From: Senegalimassilia faecalis
GTDB lineage: Bacteria; Actinomycetota; Coriobacteriia; Coriobacteriales; Eggerthellaceae
Length of the DNA stretch: 64,000 bases
NCBI RefSeq assembly: GCF_004135645.1
Contig: NZ_SDPW01000001.1
Location: 1,054,001 to 1,118,000, forward strand
Reading direction: 5' to 3'
Each line of letters starts with the position of its first letter. Positions within the stretch are counted from its first letter, which is position 1. The notes beneath the pieces were generated by a model. The model was not told where the DNA came from. It ran no database searches and saw only the letters and a program-made list of their open reading frames with translations. Position numbers and translations under genes: made by a program. Below, piece after piece: positions 22,401 to 32,198 of the stretch.

Positions 22401-23971
22401 TGATGGAAAATGCCGCCGCGGCGAAGACTTCGCCCTATGCTATCGAGCTCGATGGATGCACGTTTTGCTACAAAGGCGCTTCCCGTCCATCGCTTCGTGA
22501 CGTTTCGCTTAAGATCCCTCGCGGTCAATGCGTTGTTGTGACCGGGCAGTCAGGATGTGGCAAGACAACGCTTACGCGCCTCGTTAATGCGCTTATTCCT
22601 CTTATGTACGAAGGGGATCTTCAAGGTGAGGTGCTTGTTGCGGGAAAACCCGTTTCCGCATGGACGATGGGCGAGCTTTCCGCGCATGTCGGGTCGGTGT
22701 TCCAGAACCCGCGTAGCCAGTTCGTCAATCTCGACGTGACCTCGGAAATCGCCTTCGGATGCGAGAACTTCGGAATCGATCGCGAGGAAATGGTTGAACG
22801 TGTGGCGCAGGCAGCGGCAACGCTCGGTATTGAGGGCCTGCTCGGGCGCGGCACCGAGGCGCTTTCTGGCGGGCAGAAGCAGTCGGTTATCCTGGCATCG
22901 GTCTATGCGGTGCATCCCGACATCTTTGTGCTTGATGAGCCAACCGCGTCGCTCGATGTGCATGCGATGCGGAATCTTGCGCGCACGGTTGCGCTTCTGA
23001 AGAGTCAGGGGAAGACCGTGCTTATCTCCGAGCATCGCTTGTGGTGGCTTGACGGCATCGCAGACCGCTATGTGGTTATAAGCGATGGTTCGGTTATAGG
23101 AGACTGGCCGGCGGCAGAGTTCCTTGCTCTGCCGTTTGAAACGAGAACCGATATAGGGCTGCGCGCCGCCTCTCTTGCTGAAATCGACTCCGTTGTGGCG
23201 GTGTCGCCCTTGGGCGACGCGGTCGCATCAAATGCCTCCAGATCACCTTTATACGGAAAAGCCATCGTGCGTATGAGCGGCGTAGTTGCCGGCTATCGCG
23301 GCGCGCCTGCGGTCTTGAACGGTCTCGACTTCTGCCTCCTTCCAGGTAGCGTCGTCGGTATTGTGGGGCACAACGGGGCTGGGAAAACGACGTTTGCCCG
23401 GTGCATGGCCGGCCTTCTCAAGGAAAAGGCGGGGGTGATCGAGGTCGACGACGTGCCGCTTCGCGCAAGGAAACGGGCGGGGCGCGTGTACCTGGTTATG
23501 CAAGAACCGGGATACCAGTTGTTCAGCAGCACAGTCGACGATGAGCTTGCAAGCGCGTGCTCTTCGGATGGTGCGGAAGACAGCCTAGGTAATAAGGACC
23601 GGATTGCAGCAATAAAGGCTGCGCTTGCTCTCGAAGGTCTCGCCGACAGGCACCCGCTCTCCCTTTCAGGCGGGGAGCGCCAACGGCTTTCCATCGCTGC
23701 CGGCTTGCTTTCGAGTGCCCGCGCGATGATTCTCGACGAGCCTACGAGTGGCTTGGATTATCGCAACATGCGTCGAATAGATGCCCAGATCGCGCGCATT
23801 CGCGATGCGGGCATCGCCGTCTGCGTTGTCTCGCACGACTATGAGTTCCTCTGCTCGGCATGCGATGAGATAGCCCTGGTCGAAGACGGGCGCATCGCCG
23901 AGCGCTTCCCCTTAAACAAGGCAACACTTCCGAAGTTGAAGCTCAATTTCGGGTTTGCGGAAATACAGTAA
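22400..23971 (+). CDS. ECF transporter ATPase with two fused ATP-binding domains
   Basis: A 523-residue protein with two complete ABC ATPase domains in tandem, equal to a fused EcfA-EcfA' pair. First domain: Walker A GQSGCGKTT, signature LSGGQKQSVILAS, Walker B LDEPTASLD, switch SEHR. Second domain (from about residue 290): GHNGAGKTT, LSGGERQRLSIAAGLL, LDEPTSGLD and VSHDYEF. Both sites look active. It powers the EcfT/S-component pair on either side. Leu is written mostly with CTT and CTC, unlike the CTG-rich genes outside the island. Confidence 0.94.
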   Translation: MMENAAAAKTSPYAIELDGCTFCYKGASRPSLRDVSLKIPRGQCVVVTGQSGCGKTTLTRLVNALIPLMYEGDLQGEVLVAGKPVSAWTMGELSAHVGSVFQNPRSQFVNLDVTSEIAFGCENFGIDREEMVERVAQAAATLGIEGLLGRGTEALSGGQKQSVILASVYAVHPDIFVLDEPTASLDVHAMRNLARTVALLKSQGKTVLISEHRLWWLDGIADRYVVISDGSVIGDWPAAEFLALPFETRTDIGLRAASLAEIDSVVAVSPLGDAVASNASRSPLYGKAIVRMSGVVAGYRGAPAVLNGLDFCLLPGSVVGIVGHNGAGKTTFARCMAGLLKEKAGVIEVDDVPLRARKRAGRVYLVMQEPGYQLFSSTVDDELASACSSDGAEDSLGNKDRIAAIKAALALEGLADRHPLSLSGGERQRLSIAAGLLSSARAMILDEPTSGLDYRNMRRIDAQIARIRDAGIAVCVVSHDYEFLCSACDEIALVEDGRIAERFPLNKATLPKLKLNFGFAEIQ

Positions 23972-23989
23972 CAAGAGAAAGGTTTCACA

Positions 23990-24613
23990 ATGACAAGCAA
24001 AGCAACAATCGGTTCTGCCGCCAAGGAACGTAATGGCTTGAGCCCGAAAGACTTCGTCTTTATCGCCGTGTTCGGCATCCTTTTGTTTCTAGTGTTCATG
24101 GCGTTCTCGATTATCTTTAGCGCGAATGCCAACCTGTGCTGGTTTACTCACACGGTAGGCGCGTTGTTCGCTGGTACCGTGTTCATGTACCTGGCCTATC
24201 GCGTCCCGAAGCGTGGTGCGATCGCCATCATGGGCATTATAGTTGGTGCTGTCGGCCTTCTGATGGGCATGTTCTGGAGCGGTCCTGTCGGCATTGTTGT
24301 GGGCGGTATCGTGGCAGACCTTATCGCAGGCGATCCGCAGAAGCGCACCAAGACCAAGCTTATCTGTGCCTTTGCCGCGTTCACGTTCTGCTTCTGGCTG
24401 GGGCAGATCTCTCTCATCCTTATGATGGGCGAGGCTTATGCCGAGATGTGCGTTCAAGCCGGCATGACCCGCGAGTACGGCCAAACGCTCGTTAACTCGA
24501 TTCTAAGCCCAATGGGCGTCGTAACCGGCGCTGCCACCATCGCTGGCGGCCTCGTCGGCGGCTTCATCGGTACCAAGGTGTTCTCGAAGCACTTTGCCAA
24601 ACTTGGCATGTAG
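23990..24613 (+). CDS. ECF transporter S-component, MptD/Trep_Strep-like
   Basis: Integral membrane protein of 207 residues with about six hydrophobic helices, the size of ECF substrate-binding (S) components. FTHTVGALFAGTVFMYLAYRVPKRGAIAIMGIIVGAVGLLMG and WSGPVGIVVGGIVADLIAG resemble the Trep_Strep or MptD family, whose substrate is not settled. Its position directly after the double ATPase makes it the specificity unit. Start ATG 23990 after AAGAGAAAGG. Confidence 0.78.
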   Translation: MTSKATIGSAAKERNGLSPKDFVFIAVFGILLFLVFMAFSIIFSANANLCWFTHTVGALFAGTVFMYLAYRVPKRGAIAIMGIIVGAVGLLMGMFWSGPVGIVVGGIVADLIAGDPQKRTKTKLICAFAAFTFCFWLGQISLILMMGEAYAEMCVQAGMTREYGQTLVNSILSPMGVVTGAATIAGGLVGGFIGTKVFSKHFAKLGM

Positions 24614-24634
24614 ATTAACGGCCGGGAGGTAAAT

Positions 24635-26509
24635 ATGGCAATGACCCGGGAAGACGGTACTCTAACGACAGAAGTAGGAAAGGACGTGGGGAAAGAAGGT
24701 ACCGCCAAGAAGAAAAACGCGATTCTCGAGCTGTTGGGGTTTGCTGGCAAGCGGCGGGTTTTGGCGTATGTAGGATGCGGCCTTTCGGCGCTGAACGCCG
24801 TGCTCACCGTGATGCCGCTTGTTTGCGTATGGTTCGTGGTTCGCGACTTGGTTTTGGTGTACCCGAACTGGGCAGAAGCATCATCTGCCGCGATGTGGGC
24901 TGTGCTTGCTGTGGTTTTCGCCGTGTTGAGCATCATCGTGTATTTTGGCGCGCTCATGGCTTCGCATCTTGCGGCCTTCCGTATTGCGGCAAATATGCGC
25001 AAAGCGATGGTTCGCCACGTGGCGCGGATCCCAATGGGGTATTTCAGCGCGCACTCGTCGGGGGAGATGCGCCGCGTGATTGACGGGTGTGCAGGCCAGA
25101 CAGAAGACCTTATCGCCCACAAGCTGCCTGATTTCGTTGGCTCTTTTGCCACCCCGGTGATCTTCTTCGTCGTGGCGTTTCTGTTCGACTGGAGGATGGG
25201 GCTTCTGTGCCTTGTCCCCATCGCCGTTTCCTTTGCTGCGATGTGGTGGATGATGGGCCGCGAGGACGAAAAAGGCGGCCGCCATTTCATGGAACTTTAC
25301 CAGGCGGCTCTCATGCGTATGAGCGCTGCGGCAACCGAATACGTTCGAGGTATACCCGTGGTAAAGGTATTCCAGCAGACGGTGCTTTCGTTCAGGGCCT
25401 TCCACGAGGCAATCATCGGCTATCGCGACATGGCGACGAATTATACCGAGTATTGCCGACGACCTCAAGTCGTGCAGCTGGTTGCGATCAACTCAACCTT
25501 TGCGGTGCTCGTACCTGCGGGTATTGTGCTTGCCGCCGTCGCGCCTGATTTCCCAGCGTTCCTGACTGATTTCCTGTTCTACGCGTTTTTCTCGGCGATG
25601 ACAACAACGATGATGTCGAAGGTCATGTACTCGTCAGAGGCGGTCATGATCGCCGAAGACGCGCTGCGGCGGATGAACACGATCATGGAAGTTGCTCCCA
25701 TCGCCGAGGTGGAGTCTGCCAAAGCTCTCCATCCGAAGGAGGCGAGCATTGAGCTTGCGGGCGTCAGCTTCTCGTACCCCGGTTCCAGGGAACCGGCGCT
25801 TCGCAACGTATCGATTTCTGTCCCCGCCGGGGCGACGGTGGCTCTTGTCGGGCCGTCGGGCGGAGGCAAGTCGACGCTCGCGTCGCTCGTCCCGCGCTTT
25901 TGGGACGCAGATGAGGGTGTCGTTCTTGTGGGCGGGGCGGATGTGCGACGAATTCCTGCCGAGGAACTGATGGGTGCCGTTTCTTTCGTGTTCCAAGACG
26001 ATCGACTGTTCAAGCGAAGCTTGGCTGATAACGTGCGTGCGGGTCGCCCCAATGCAAGCGATGCCGAGGTGCTCGCGGCTCTTCATGCGGCCCAGTGCGA
26101 TGACATCATTGCCAAGTTCCCCGATGGCGTGAACACCGTGGTAGGAAAAGCTGGCGTGTATCTTTCCGGGGGAGAGCGTCAGCGCATCGCGCTTGCGCGT
26201 GCCATTCTGAAGGGAGCCTCGATTGTGGTTCTCGACGAGGCGACGGCGTTTGCCGACCCCGAAAATGAGGCACTGATTCAAGCTGCTCTTGCAACGCTTT
26301 GCGAAGACAAGACGGTGCTTATGATCGCACACCGTCTGTCAACCGTTGTGAATGCGGATCGCATCTTCGTCATCGACCGTGGTTCTGTCGCGGAACAGGG
26401 TACCCATGAAGAACTCGTCGCGCAAGATGGACTGTATGCGCGCATGTGGCGAGACTACCGAACGAGCGCGATGTGGAGGATTGAAGGGGGTGGCAGCCAT
26501 GTGGCGTAG
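24635..26509 (+). CDS. Half-size ABC transporter 1 (type IV exporter fold; IrtA/YbtP-like context)
   Basis: Membrane domain (about residues 35-340, six helices) fused to an ATPase domain, 624 residues. Motifs: GPSGGGKSTLASLVPRFWD (Walker A), LSGGERQRIALARAIL (signature), VVLDEATAFADPENE (Walker B and a slightly unusual D-loop), IAHRLST. GGGAGGTAAAT precedes the ATG. It overlaps the next transporter gene by 11 bases, so the two probably form a heterodimer. In siderophore systems such as YbtP/YbtQ and IrtA/IrtB, such pairs import rather than export; the ECF genes beside them fit uptake. The substrate is unknown. Confidence 0.9.
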   Translation: MAMTREDGTLTTEVGKDVGKEGTAKKKNAILELLGFAGKRRVLAYVGCGLSALNAVLTVMPLVCVWFVVRDLVLVYPNWAEASSAAMWAVLAVVFAVLSIIVYFGALMASHLAAFRIAANMRKAMVRHVARIPMGYFSAHSSGEMRRVIDGCAGQTEDLIAHKLPDFVGSFATPVIFFVVAFLFDWRMGLLCLVPIAVSFAAMWWMMGREDEKGGRHFMELYQAALMRMSAAATEYVRGIPVVKVFQQTVLSFRAFHEAIIGYRDMATNYTEYCRRPQVVQLVAINSTFAVLVPAGIVLAAVAPDFPAFLTDFLFYAFFSAMTTTMMSKVMYSSEAVMIAEDALRRMNTIMEVAPIAEVESAKALHPKEASIELAGVSFSYPGSREPALRNVSISVPAGATVALVGPSGGGKSTLASLVPRFWDADEGVVLVGGADVRRIPAEELMGAVSFVFQDDRLFKRSLADNVRAGRPNASDAEVLAALHAAQCDDIIAKFPDGVNTVVGKAGVYLSGGERQRIALARAILKGASIVVLDEATAFADPENEALIQAALATLCEDKTVLMIAHRLSTVVNADRIFVIDRGSVAEQGTHEELVAQDGLYARMWRDYRTSAMWRIEGGGSHVA

Positions 26510-28244
26510 GATTCAAGATGCTTTTGCCTTGACCGATCAAGGCATGAAGGATTTTATGCGCGGTGCTGGGTTCTGTGCGTTGGCGAACCTGATGCTGATG
26601 CTGCCCATCGTGGTGCTGTACTTTACTGCAAGCGATTTTATCAGGTATCTGGATGACCCTTCAGTTGGCCTGCCGGGCATGGCGCTCTACGCAGCGGGCA
26701 TTGTGGCGGCGCTTGTTGTGATGTTTGTCACGCAGATGTGGGAATATCGCGCGACGTACACGGCGGTCTACCAAGAAAGCGCCCGCAAGCGTATCGCCAT
26801 CGCGGAGCGTTTGCGCCGGCTTCCGCTCTCGTTTTTCGGAAGGCGCGATTTGTCCGATTTGACGAGCGTTATCATGAAGGACTGCTCCGATCAGGAGCGC
26901 CTGTTCTCGCACACTATGCCGCAGATTTTCGGTATGGGCGCTTCGACGCTGGTGTTCGCTGTCATGATGTTCGCGTTCGACTGGAGACTGGCGGCATCTG
27001 CGCTCTGGCCCATCCCCGTGGCGCTTGTGGCGTTGCTTTTGACCGCGCATATCCAGAAGTCGCATACTGTGAAGAAGAACGCGGCGTCCCTTTCATTCGC
27101 CGACGCGCTGCAGGAATACCTTGAATGCCACCGTGAGATACGCTCTCTCAACAAGGTGGGCGCATTCCAGGATGAGCTTGATTGCCGCATCGATCGTTTC
27201 GAGCGAGAGAAAATTGGTGCCGAGCTGGCTATGGGTGTGGCGGTGTGCTCCGCCCAAGGATTCTTGCGTCTGGGAATCGCATCCGTCATCGTGGTGGGTA
27301 CTGTGCTGCTCGTGGCGGGACAAGTCGACTTCCTCGTGTTTTTCGTGTATCTGTTGGCGGTGACAAGGGTTTACGATCCCATCAACGTAATCTTGCAGGC
27401 CATCGCCGAGCTGATGGACATGAGCTTGAGCCTGGAGCGCATGCGCGCCATCGAGAATGAGCCGATCCAGACGGGTAGCACTTCGTTCGAGCCTCAGGGC
27501 CATGACGTGGTCTTCGAAGACGTGGGCTTCGCATACGCCGACGGCGAGGACGTCTTGAGCAGCGTATCGTTCAAGGCGCGGGAAGGGCAGGTGACAGCGC
27601 TTGTGGGCGCGTCCGGTTCGGGCAAGAGCACGGCTGTCAAGCTCGCTTCGCGTTTTTGGGACGTAAGCTCTGGCGCGATCTTTGTGGGCGGCGTTGACGT
27701 CTCTACTGTCGATCCGGAAACGCTGCTTTCTGCATTCTCCGAGGTGTTCCAGGACGTGGTGCTCTTTGACGACACCGTGCGTGAGAACATTCGCCTCGGG
27801 AAGAAGGATGCTACGAACGAGGAGGTTCTCGCTGCGGCGAGGGCGGCGCGCTGCGACGAGTTCGTGGAGCGTTTGCCCAACGGCTACGACACCATGATCG
27901 GGGAAAACGGCAGCAGGCTTTCCGGTGGTGAACGCCAGCGTATCTCGATTGCGCGTGCCCTGCTGAAAGACGCTCCGATTGTGCTGCTCGATGAAGCAAC
28001 GGCCTCACTTGACGTGGAAAACGAGACATACGTGCAAGCTGCTCTTTCTGAACTGCTTCAAGGCAAGACGGTCCTCGTTATCGCACATCGCATGCGCACG
28101 GTTGACAATGCCGACAAGATTGTGGTGCTCGAAGGTGGTTGTGTGGTGGAGCAGGGAAGCCCGGCAGAGCTGCGTGAGAAGCCCGATGGTAGATACCGCC
28201 GCATGTTGGAGCTGCAGCGCGAAAGCGAGGCGTGGGTGCTCTAA
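26499..28244 (+). CDS. Half-size ABC transporter 2 (partner of transporter 1)
   Basis: Second half-transporter of 581 residues: six-helix membrane domain, then an ATPase with GASGSGKSTAVKLASRFWD, LSGGERQRISIARALL, IVLLDEATASLDVENE and IAHRMRT. The frame is open upstream, but the ATG at 26499 (MWRRIQDAFALTDQ) has GAAGGGGG eight bases upstream and overlaps the previous stop, so I use it. Both ATP sites look intact. It closes the island operon. Confidence 0.9.
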   Translation: MWRRIQDAFALTDQGMKDFMRGAGFCALANLMLMLPIVVLYFTASDFIRYLDDPSVGLPGMALYAAGIVAALVVMFVTQMWEYRATYTAVYQESARKRIAIAERLRRLPLSFFGRRDLSDLTSVIMKDCSDQERLFSHTMPQIFGMGASTLVFAVMMFAFDWRLAASALWPIPVALVALLLTAHIQKSHTVKKNAASLSFADALQEYLECHREIRSLNKVGAFQDELDCRIDRFEREKIGAELAMGVAVCSAQGFLRLGIASVIVVGTVLLVAGQVDFLVFFVYLLAVTRVYDPINVILQAIAELMDMSLSLERMRAIENEPIQTGSTSFEPQGHDVVFEDVGFAYADGEDVLSSVSFKAREGQVTALVGASGSGKSTAVKLASRFWDVSSGAIFVGGVDVSTVDPETLLSAFSEVFQDVVLFDDTVRENIRLGKKDATNEEVLAAARAARCDEFVERLPNGYDTMIGENGSRLSGGERQRISIARALLKDAPIVLLDEATASLDVENETYVQAALSELLQGKTVLVIAHRMRTVDNADKIVVLEGGCVVEQGSPAELREKPDGRYRRMLELQRESEAWVL

Positions 28245-28254
28245 CGCAAAGGCA

Positions 28255-28300
28255 ATGCCAGGCGGGGCAGACGAGTGTGTACCGAAGTCCCGCCTGGCAT
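28255..28300 (+). terminator. Hairpin after the ABC operon
   Basis: ATGCCAGGCGGG (28255-28266) pairs with CCCGCCTGGCAT (28289-28300), a perfect 12-bp stem with a 22-base loop, followed by ATCTTC. A terminator without a good T-run. The gap from here to 28592 is AT-richer than its surroundings and holds no gene I can support. Confidence 0.5.
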
Positions 28301-28592
28301 ATCTTCAAACCAGTGGTACAGAGACTTTTGATAGCGATATGTTTTGTCTCTTGAAACCACGAGAGAGTTGGCGTGCTTGGTGCTTTCTTGAAAGTAACGA
28401 AATGGTAAATCGTGGCTTGACTTTTGGATATACGTTGGGATTGCGTCTGCGTGCGAATTCGCATGTCACAATAAGAATGTTGCGTTTGCGGCGGCTGCCG
28501 TTGCGAGCGTGACGCGGCCGCTTCGGCTGTCGCTTGGGGCCGGCGCCTTCGCCAGCCCTTGTTTTGTACCCAACATAAGGAGACCCGCTTTT

Positions 28593-29915
28593 ATGCACAT
28601 AGGCTTAAGCCTGCTACTTGTTGTCTTGTTCCTGGCGATGAACGCGTTTTTCGTCATCGCGGAGTTCGCGCTGGTGCGCGTGCGCAAATCCCAGCTTGAG
28701 CTGGCCGTCGAGGAAGGCAAGAAGGGTGCGAAAAGCGCCATGCACATTGCCGAGAACGTCAACGCCTACCTTTCCGCCTGCCAGCTGGGCATCACGCTGG
28801 CGTCGCTGGCCCTTGGCTGGTTGGGCGAGCCGGCGTTTTCCGCGCTCATTCGCCCGCTGTTCGAGCTGTTCCACCTGCCCGAAGCGGTCATCAGCATTGT
28901 GGCGGTGGCTATCGGCTACTTCATCATGACGACGCTGCACGTGGTGGTGGGCGAGCTTATCCCCAAGTCATTCGCCATTTTCGCCACCGAACGCTATGCG
29001 CTGTTCACGGCCGGCCCGCTGATGGCGTTCTATAAGGTTACCTATCCCATCATGATTCTGTTCAACGGCATCACGAACGGCGTGGTGCGCCTGGCCGGTC
29101 ACGACCCGGCCAACGAGCACGAGGTGTACACGGGCGACGAAATCAAGCTGCTCATCGACGAGTCCACGGAAAGCGGCCTGATCGACCCCGAGCAAAACAC
29201 GTTCGTGGACAACATCTTCGACTTGGGCGACAAGGACGCCGAGGCCATCATGACGCCGCGCACCGACCTGGTGTGCATCGACCTTGAGGACACGTTCGAG
29301 GAGAACATGGCCCTGGTCACGCGGTACAAATACACGCGCTACCCCGTGTGCCGCGAGTCGAAGGACCGCATCGTGGGCTTCGTGCACGTGAAGGACCTGT
29401 ACCTTATGCGCCACGGCTCCAGCATGAAAGACCTGCCGGTGCGCCCGATCGAAGCGGTGCCGGAAAGCATCCCCGTGGCGAAGCTTCTGCAGGTGCTGCA
29501 GGAGGGCAACACGAAGATTGCCGTGGTGGTGGACGAGCACGGAGGCACGGCCGGCATCGTTACCATGACCGATATCATGGAGCAGATCGTGGGCCATGTG
29601 GACGATGAGTACCGCCACGCCGACAACGACTCCGTGAAGAAGCTGACCGACGACACCATGATGATCGACGGCGGCATGTCCGTGGGCGACTTCGAGGAGC
29701 TCATCGGCTTCACGCCCGAGGACGCGGAGGATTGCGAAACGCTTGGCGGCCTGATCATGGACGTGCTCGATCGCATCCCGGCCGAGGGCGACAGCCTGAC
29801 GCTTGAGGGCCGCGAAGCCACGGCGAAGCTGACGGTGATGCAGATGGATCGCCACCGCATCGACACCGTGAAGCTGGTGCTGACGCCCAAGCCGCAGCAG
29901 GAGGACGAGGAGTAG
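28593..29915 (+). CDS. CNNM/HlyC-CorC family membrane protein with CBS pair
   Basis: 440-residue protein: a DUF21/CNNM membrane domain (about 1-180, starting MHIGLSLLLVVLFLAMNAFFVIAEFALVRVRKSQLE), a CBS domain pair (about 205-335, with DAEAIMTPRTDLVCID and HGGTAGIVTMTDIMEQIVGHVDDEY), and a C-terminal CorC/HlyC domain. Members are linked to magnesium or cobalt efflux or to membrane ion balance; the name hemolysin is historical. ATAAGGAG lies before the ATG at 28593. It stands alone. Confidence 0.92.
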   Translation: MHIGLSLLLVVLFLAMNAFFVIAEFALVRVRKSQLELAVEEGKKGAKSAMHIAENVNAYLSACQLGITLASLALGWLGEPAFSALIRPLFELFHLPEAVISIVAVAIGYFIMTTLHVVVGELIPKSFAIFATERYALFTAGPLMAFYKVTYPIMILFNGITNGVVRLAGHDPANEHEVYTGDEIKLLIDESTESGLIDPEQNTFVDNIFDLGDKDAEAIMTPRTDLVCIDLEDTFEENMALVTRYKYTRYPVCRESKDRIVGFVHVKDLYLMRHGSSMKDLPVRPIEAVPESIPVAKLLQVLQEGNTKIAVVVDEHGGTAGIVTMTDIMEQIVGHVDDEYRHADNDSVKKLTDDTMMIDGGMSVGDFEELIGFTPEDAEDCETLGGLIMDVLDRIPAEGDSLTLEGREATAKLTVMQMDRHRIDTVKLVLTPKPQQEDEE

Positions 29916-29921
29916 GGCGCC

Positions 29922-30728
29922 TTAGCTCACCTTCACGCCGCTGAAGCGCTCCGCGTTGTGCCACAGGATGTTTTCCAGCTCGTCGTCGGTAAAATCGCAG
30001 GCCATAAGCTTGTTGCATTCATCGGCCGGGTCCCACATGGGGAAGTCGCTGCCGAACATGATGCGGTCGGTGCCCCACATGCGCGCCAACTCGACGGTGC
30101 GGCGCGGGCCAAGGAACTTTTGCGTGCTTGACTGGTCAAGGAACACGCGGTCGTGGCGCGCGATGTCGTGCAGGATGTCGTAGCCCACGTCGAAGCACGG
30201 CCAGTAGCCGAAGTGCGCGGCGTCCACCACCAAGTCGGGGAACGCTTTCAGGATGTTCACCAGGCGGCGCGGGTGCGAGAAGTCGTAGCGGTAGTCGCCG
30301 GTGTGGATGACCACGGGCAGCCCCATTTCCTCGCAGATGGCGTAAACCTCCATCAGCCGCGGGTCGTCCATGTTGACCTTTTGCGTGTCGGGATGCAGCT
30401 TCACACCATGAAGTCCCAGGTCAACAGCGCGCTGCAGCTCGGTGGCGGGGTCTTCGAAATCCTGATGCATGGCAGCAAAGCCGATGAACTCGGGGTGGGC
30501 CTGGCACGCCTGCGCGATGGCGTTGTTGATGGCCGTGACCGCGTGCACGCTGGTGGCAACGGAGTGCACCAAGAAATGCGTGATGGGGGAGCGGTCCTTC
30601 GCGGAAAGCAGCCCGGCGGCCGTGCCGTCGCCGAACATGTTCACCTCGTAGAAGTTGCCGACCGCATCCACTGCGGCAGCGGCGATTTTGTCGGGATAGA
30701 TGTGTGCGTGTGCGTCGATAACGGCCAT
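29922..30728 (-). CDS. Amidohydrolase-family protein (decarboxylase-like)
   Basis: TIM-barrel metal-dependent hydrolase of the amidohydrolase_2 type, 268 residues. MAVIDAHAHIYPDKI holds the His-x-His metal ligands; later come GVKLHPDTQ, VVIHTGDYRYDFSHPRR, VVDAAHFGYWPCFD and RIMFGSDFPMWDP, whose Asp is the usual catalytic residue. Related enzymes decarboxylate or hydrolyse aromatic or lactone compounds; no substrate is shown. The ATG at 30728 follows GGAGCGAACT on the minus strand. It converges with the CNNM gene, six bases apart. Confidence 0.88.
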   Translation of the reverse strand: MAVIDAHAHIYPDKIAAAAVDAVGNFYEVNMFGDGTAAGLLSAKDRSPITHFLVHSVATSVHAVTAINNAIAQACQAHPEFIGFAAMHQDFEDPATELQRAVDLGLHGVKLHPDTQKVNMDDPRLMEVYAICEEMGLPVVIHTGDYRYDFSHPRRLVNILKAFPDLVVDAAHFGYWPCFDVGYDILHDIARHDRVFLDQSSTQKFLGPRRTVELARMWGTDRIMFGSDFPMWDPADECNKLMACDFTDDELENILWHNAERFSGVKVS

Positions 30729-30986
30729 AGTTCGCTCCTTGTGTATTTGACGCCCCTGATTGTACGGCGGCGCGCGGTTCGCCGCACCGGTCAATGTGCC
30801 ACCAGCTGGCGGGACATTCGGCCCGATAGCAACTGTTCGGAAAATCGTATATCTGGGCTATCTGATTTCTTGGCCACTGGGGCGCGTTCTCCGGTACACT
30901 ACCCTTTCGGAAAACGTAACCTTACAAGCGTGCTAGGGATTACAGCGCGCAGGGCCGCACCCGCGAACGAAAGGAACGCTGCTTTC

Positions 30987-32198
30987 ATGAACGACTCCAG
31001 CTTTGAGGCAATGGCTGACGAAATCGATGGCCTGCTTGGCATTGACCAGCAGAAACACGCTGGTTGGCACGCCGATTCCATCGCGGTGCGCGGCTACGAG
31101 GGCATTGATGCGCGCACGGGTTCCATCAGCTATCCGCTGTATCAGTCGGCAACGTTCGCGCATCCGGCCTGGGGCCAGTCTACGGGCTACTGCTATTCGC
31201 GCTGCGGCAACCCCACGCGCCTGGAGCTTGAGAACACCATCGCGCTGCTGGAAGGCGGCAAGAAGGCCATGGCGTTTTCCAGCGGCATGGCGGCTATCAC
31301 CACGCTGCTGAAGCTTTTGCGCGCCGGCGACCACGTGCTGGTAAGCGACGACCTGTACGGCGGCACATATCGCCTATTCAGCAACATCTACACGCAGTAC
31401 GGCCTCGAATTCGATTACGTGGACCTGACCGACCCCGACGTGCTGGCGGCATCGTTCAAGCCGAACACGCGCCTGGTGTTTTTGGAAACGCCCACGAACC
31501 CCACCATGAAGGTGGCCGACGTCGCCGCCGTGGGCGAGGCGGCTCACGCGCACGGCGCCGTGTTCGCGGTGGACAACACCTTCTTGACCATGTATTTCCA
31601 GAAGCCGTTCGAACTGGGCGGTGACGTGGTCATTTACAGCGGTACGAAATACCTGTGCGGCCACAACGACGTGCTGTCGGGCTTTTTGATCCTGCGCGAC
31701 AACACGCTGCTGGAGCCGCTGTTCAACGCCACCATGAGCGAGGGCAACCAGCTTGACCCGTTCGACAGCTGGTTGATGCTGCGCAGCTTGAAAACGCTGG
31801 GCGTGCGCCTGCGCCAGCAGGAGCGCAACGCGAAGCGCATCGCCGAGGCGCTGAAGGCGAACCCGCACGTCACGGACGTGTTCTATGTGGGCGACCCCGA
31901 CCATCAGAACTATGAGCTTTCGAAGCGCCAGACCACGGGCTTCGGCGCCATGATATCGTTTAAGACCGACACGCACGAGCGCGCGTTGGCCGTGCTTGAG
32001 CGCACGAAGCTCATCCTGTTCGCGGAAAGCTTAGGTGGCACGGAAAGCCTGGTCACGTATCCGTTGGTGCAGACGCACGGGTCCATCCCGAAGCCCATGC
32101 TGGACAAGCTGGGCATCGACGATCGCCTGCTGCGCTTGTCGGTGGGCATCGAGGACATCGATGACCTGCTGGCCGATTTGGAGCAGGCGCTGGCGTAG
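30987..32198 (+). CDS. Cys/Met metabolism PLP enzyme (cystathionine gamma-synthase/lyase type)
   Basis: Fold-type I PLP enzyme of 403 residues. YPLYQSATFAHP, SRCGNPTRLELE, AFSSGMAAITTLL, VSDDLYGGTYRLF, ETPTNPTMKVAD, DNTFLTMYFQKP and YSGTKYLCGHNDVLSG (with the PLP lysine) are the family pattern. It could be cystathionine gamma-lyase, gamma-synthase or methionine gamma-lyase; motifs do not separate these reliably. The frame is open far upstream, but GAAAGGAACG before the ATG at 30987 marks the start. The next gene is another PLP enzyme acting on C-S bonds, so a role in cysteine/homocysteine turnover or sulfide release is likely. Confidence 0.9.
   Translation: MNDSSFEAMADEIDGLLGIDQQKHAGWHADSIAVRGYEGIDARTGSISYPLYQSATFAHPAWGQSTGYCYSRCGNPTRLELENTIALLEGGKKAMAFSSGMAAITTLLKLLRAGDHVLVSDDLYGGTYRLFSNIYTQYGLEFDYVDLTDPDVLAASFKPNTRLVFLETPTNPTMKVADVAAVGEAAHAHGAVFAVDNTFLTMYFQKPFELGGDVVIYSGTKYLCGHNDVLSGFLILRDNTLLEPLFNATMSEGNQLDPFDSWLMLRSLKTLGVRLRQQERNAKRIAEALKANPHVTDVFYVGDPDHQNYELSKRQTTGFGAMISFKTDTHERALAVLERTKLILFAESLGGTESLVTYPLVQTHGSIPKPMLDKLGIDDRLLRLSVGIEDIDDLLADLEQALA

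Noticed and set aside
30795-30986. SAM riboswitch before the Cys/Met PLP enzyme gene
   Set aside because: The conserved S-box strings are not present in the leader.
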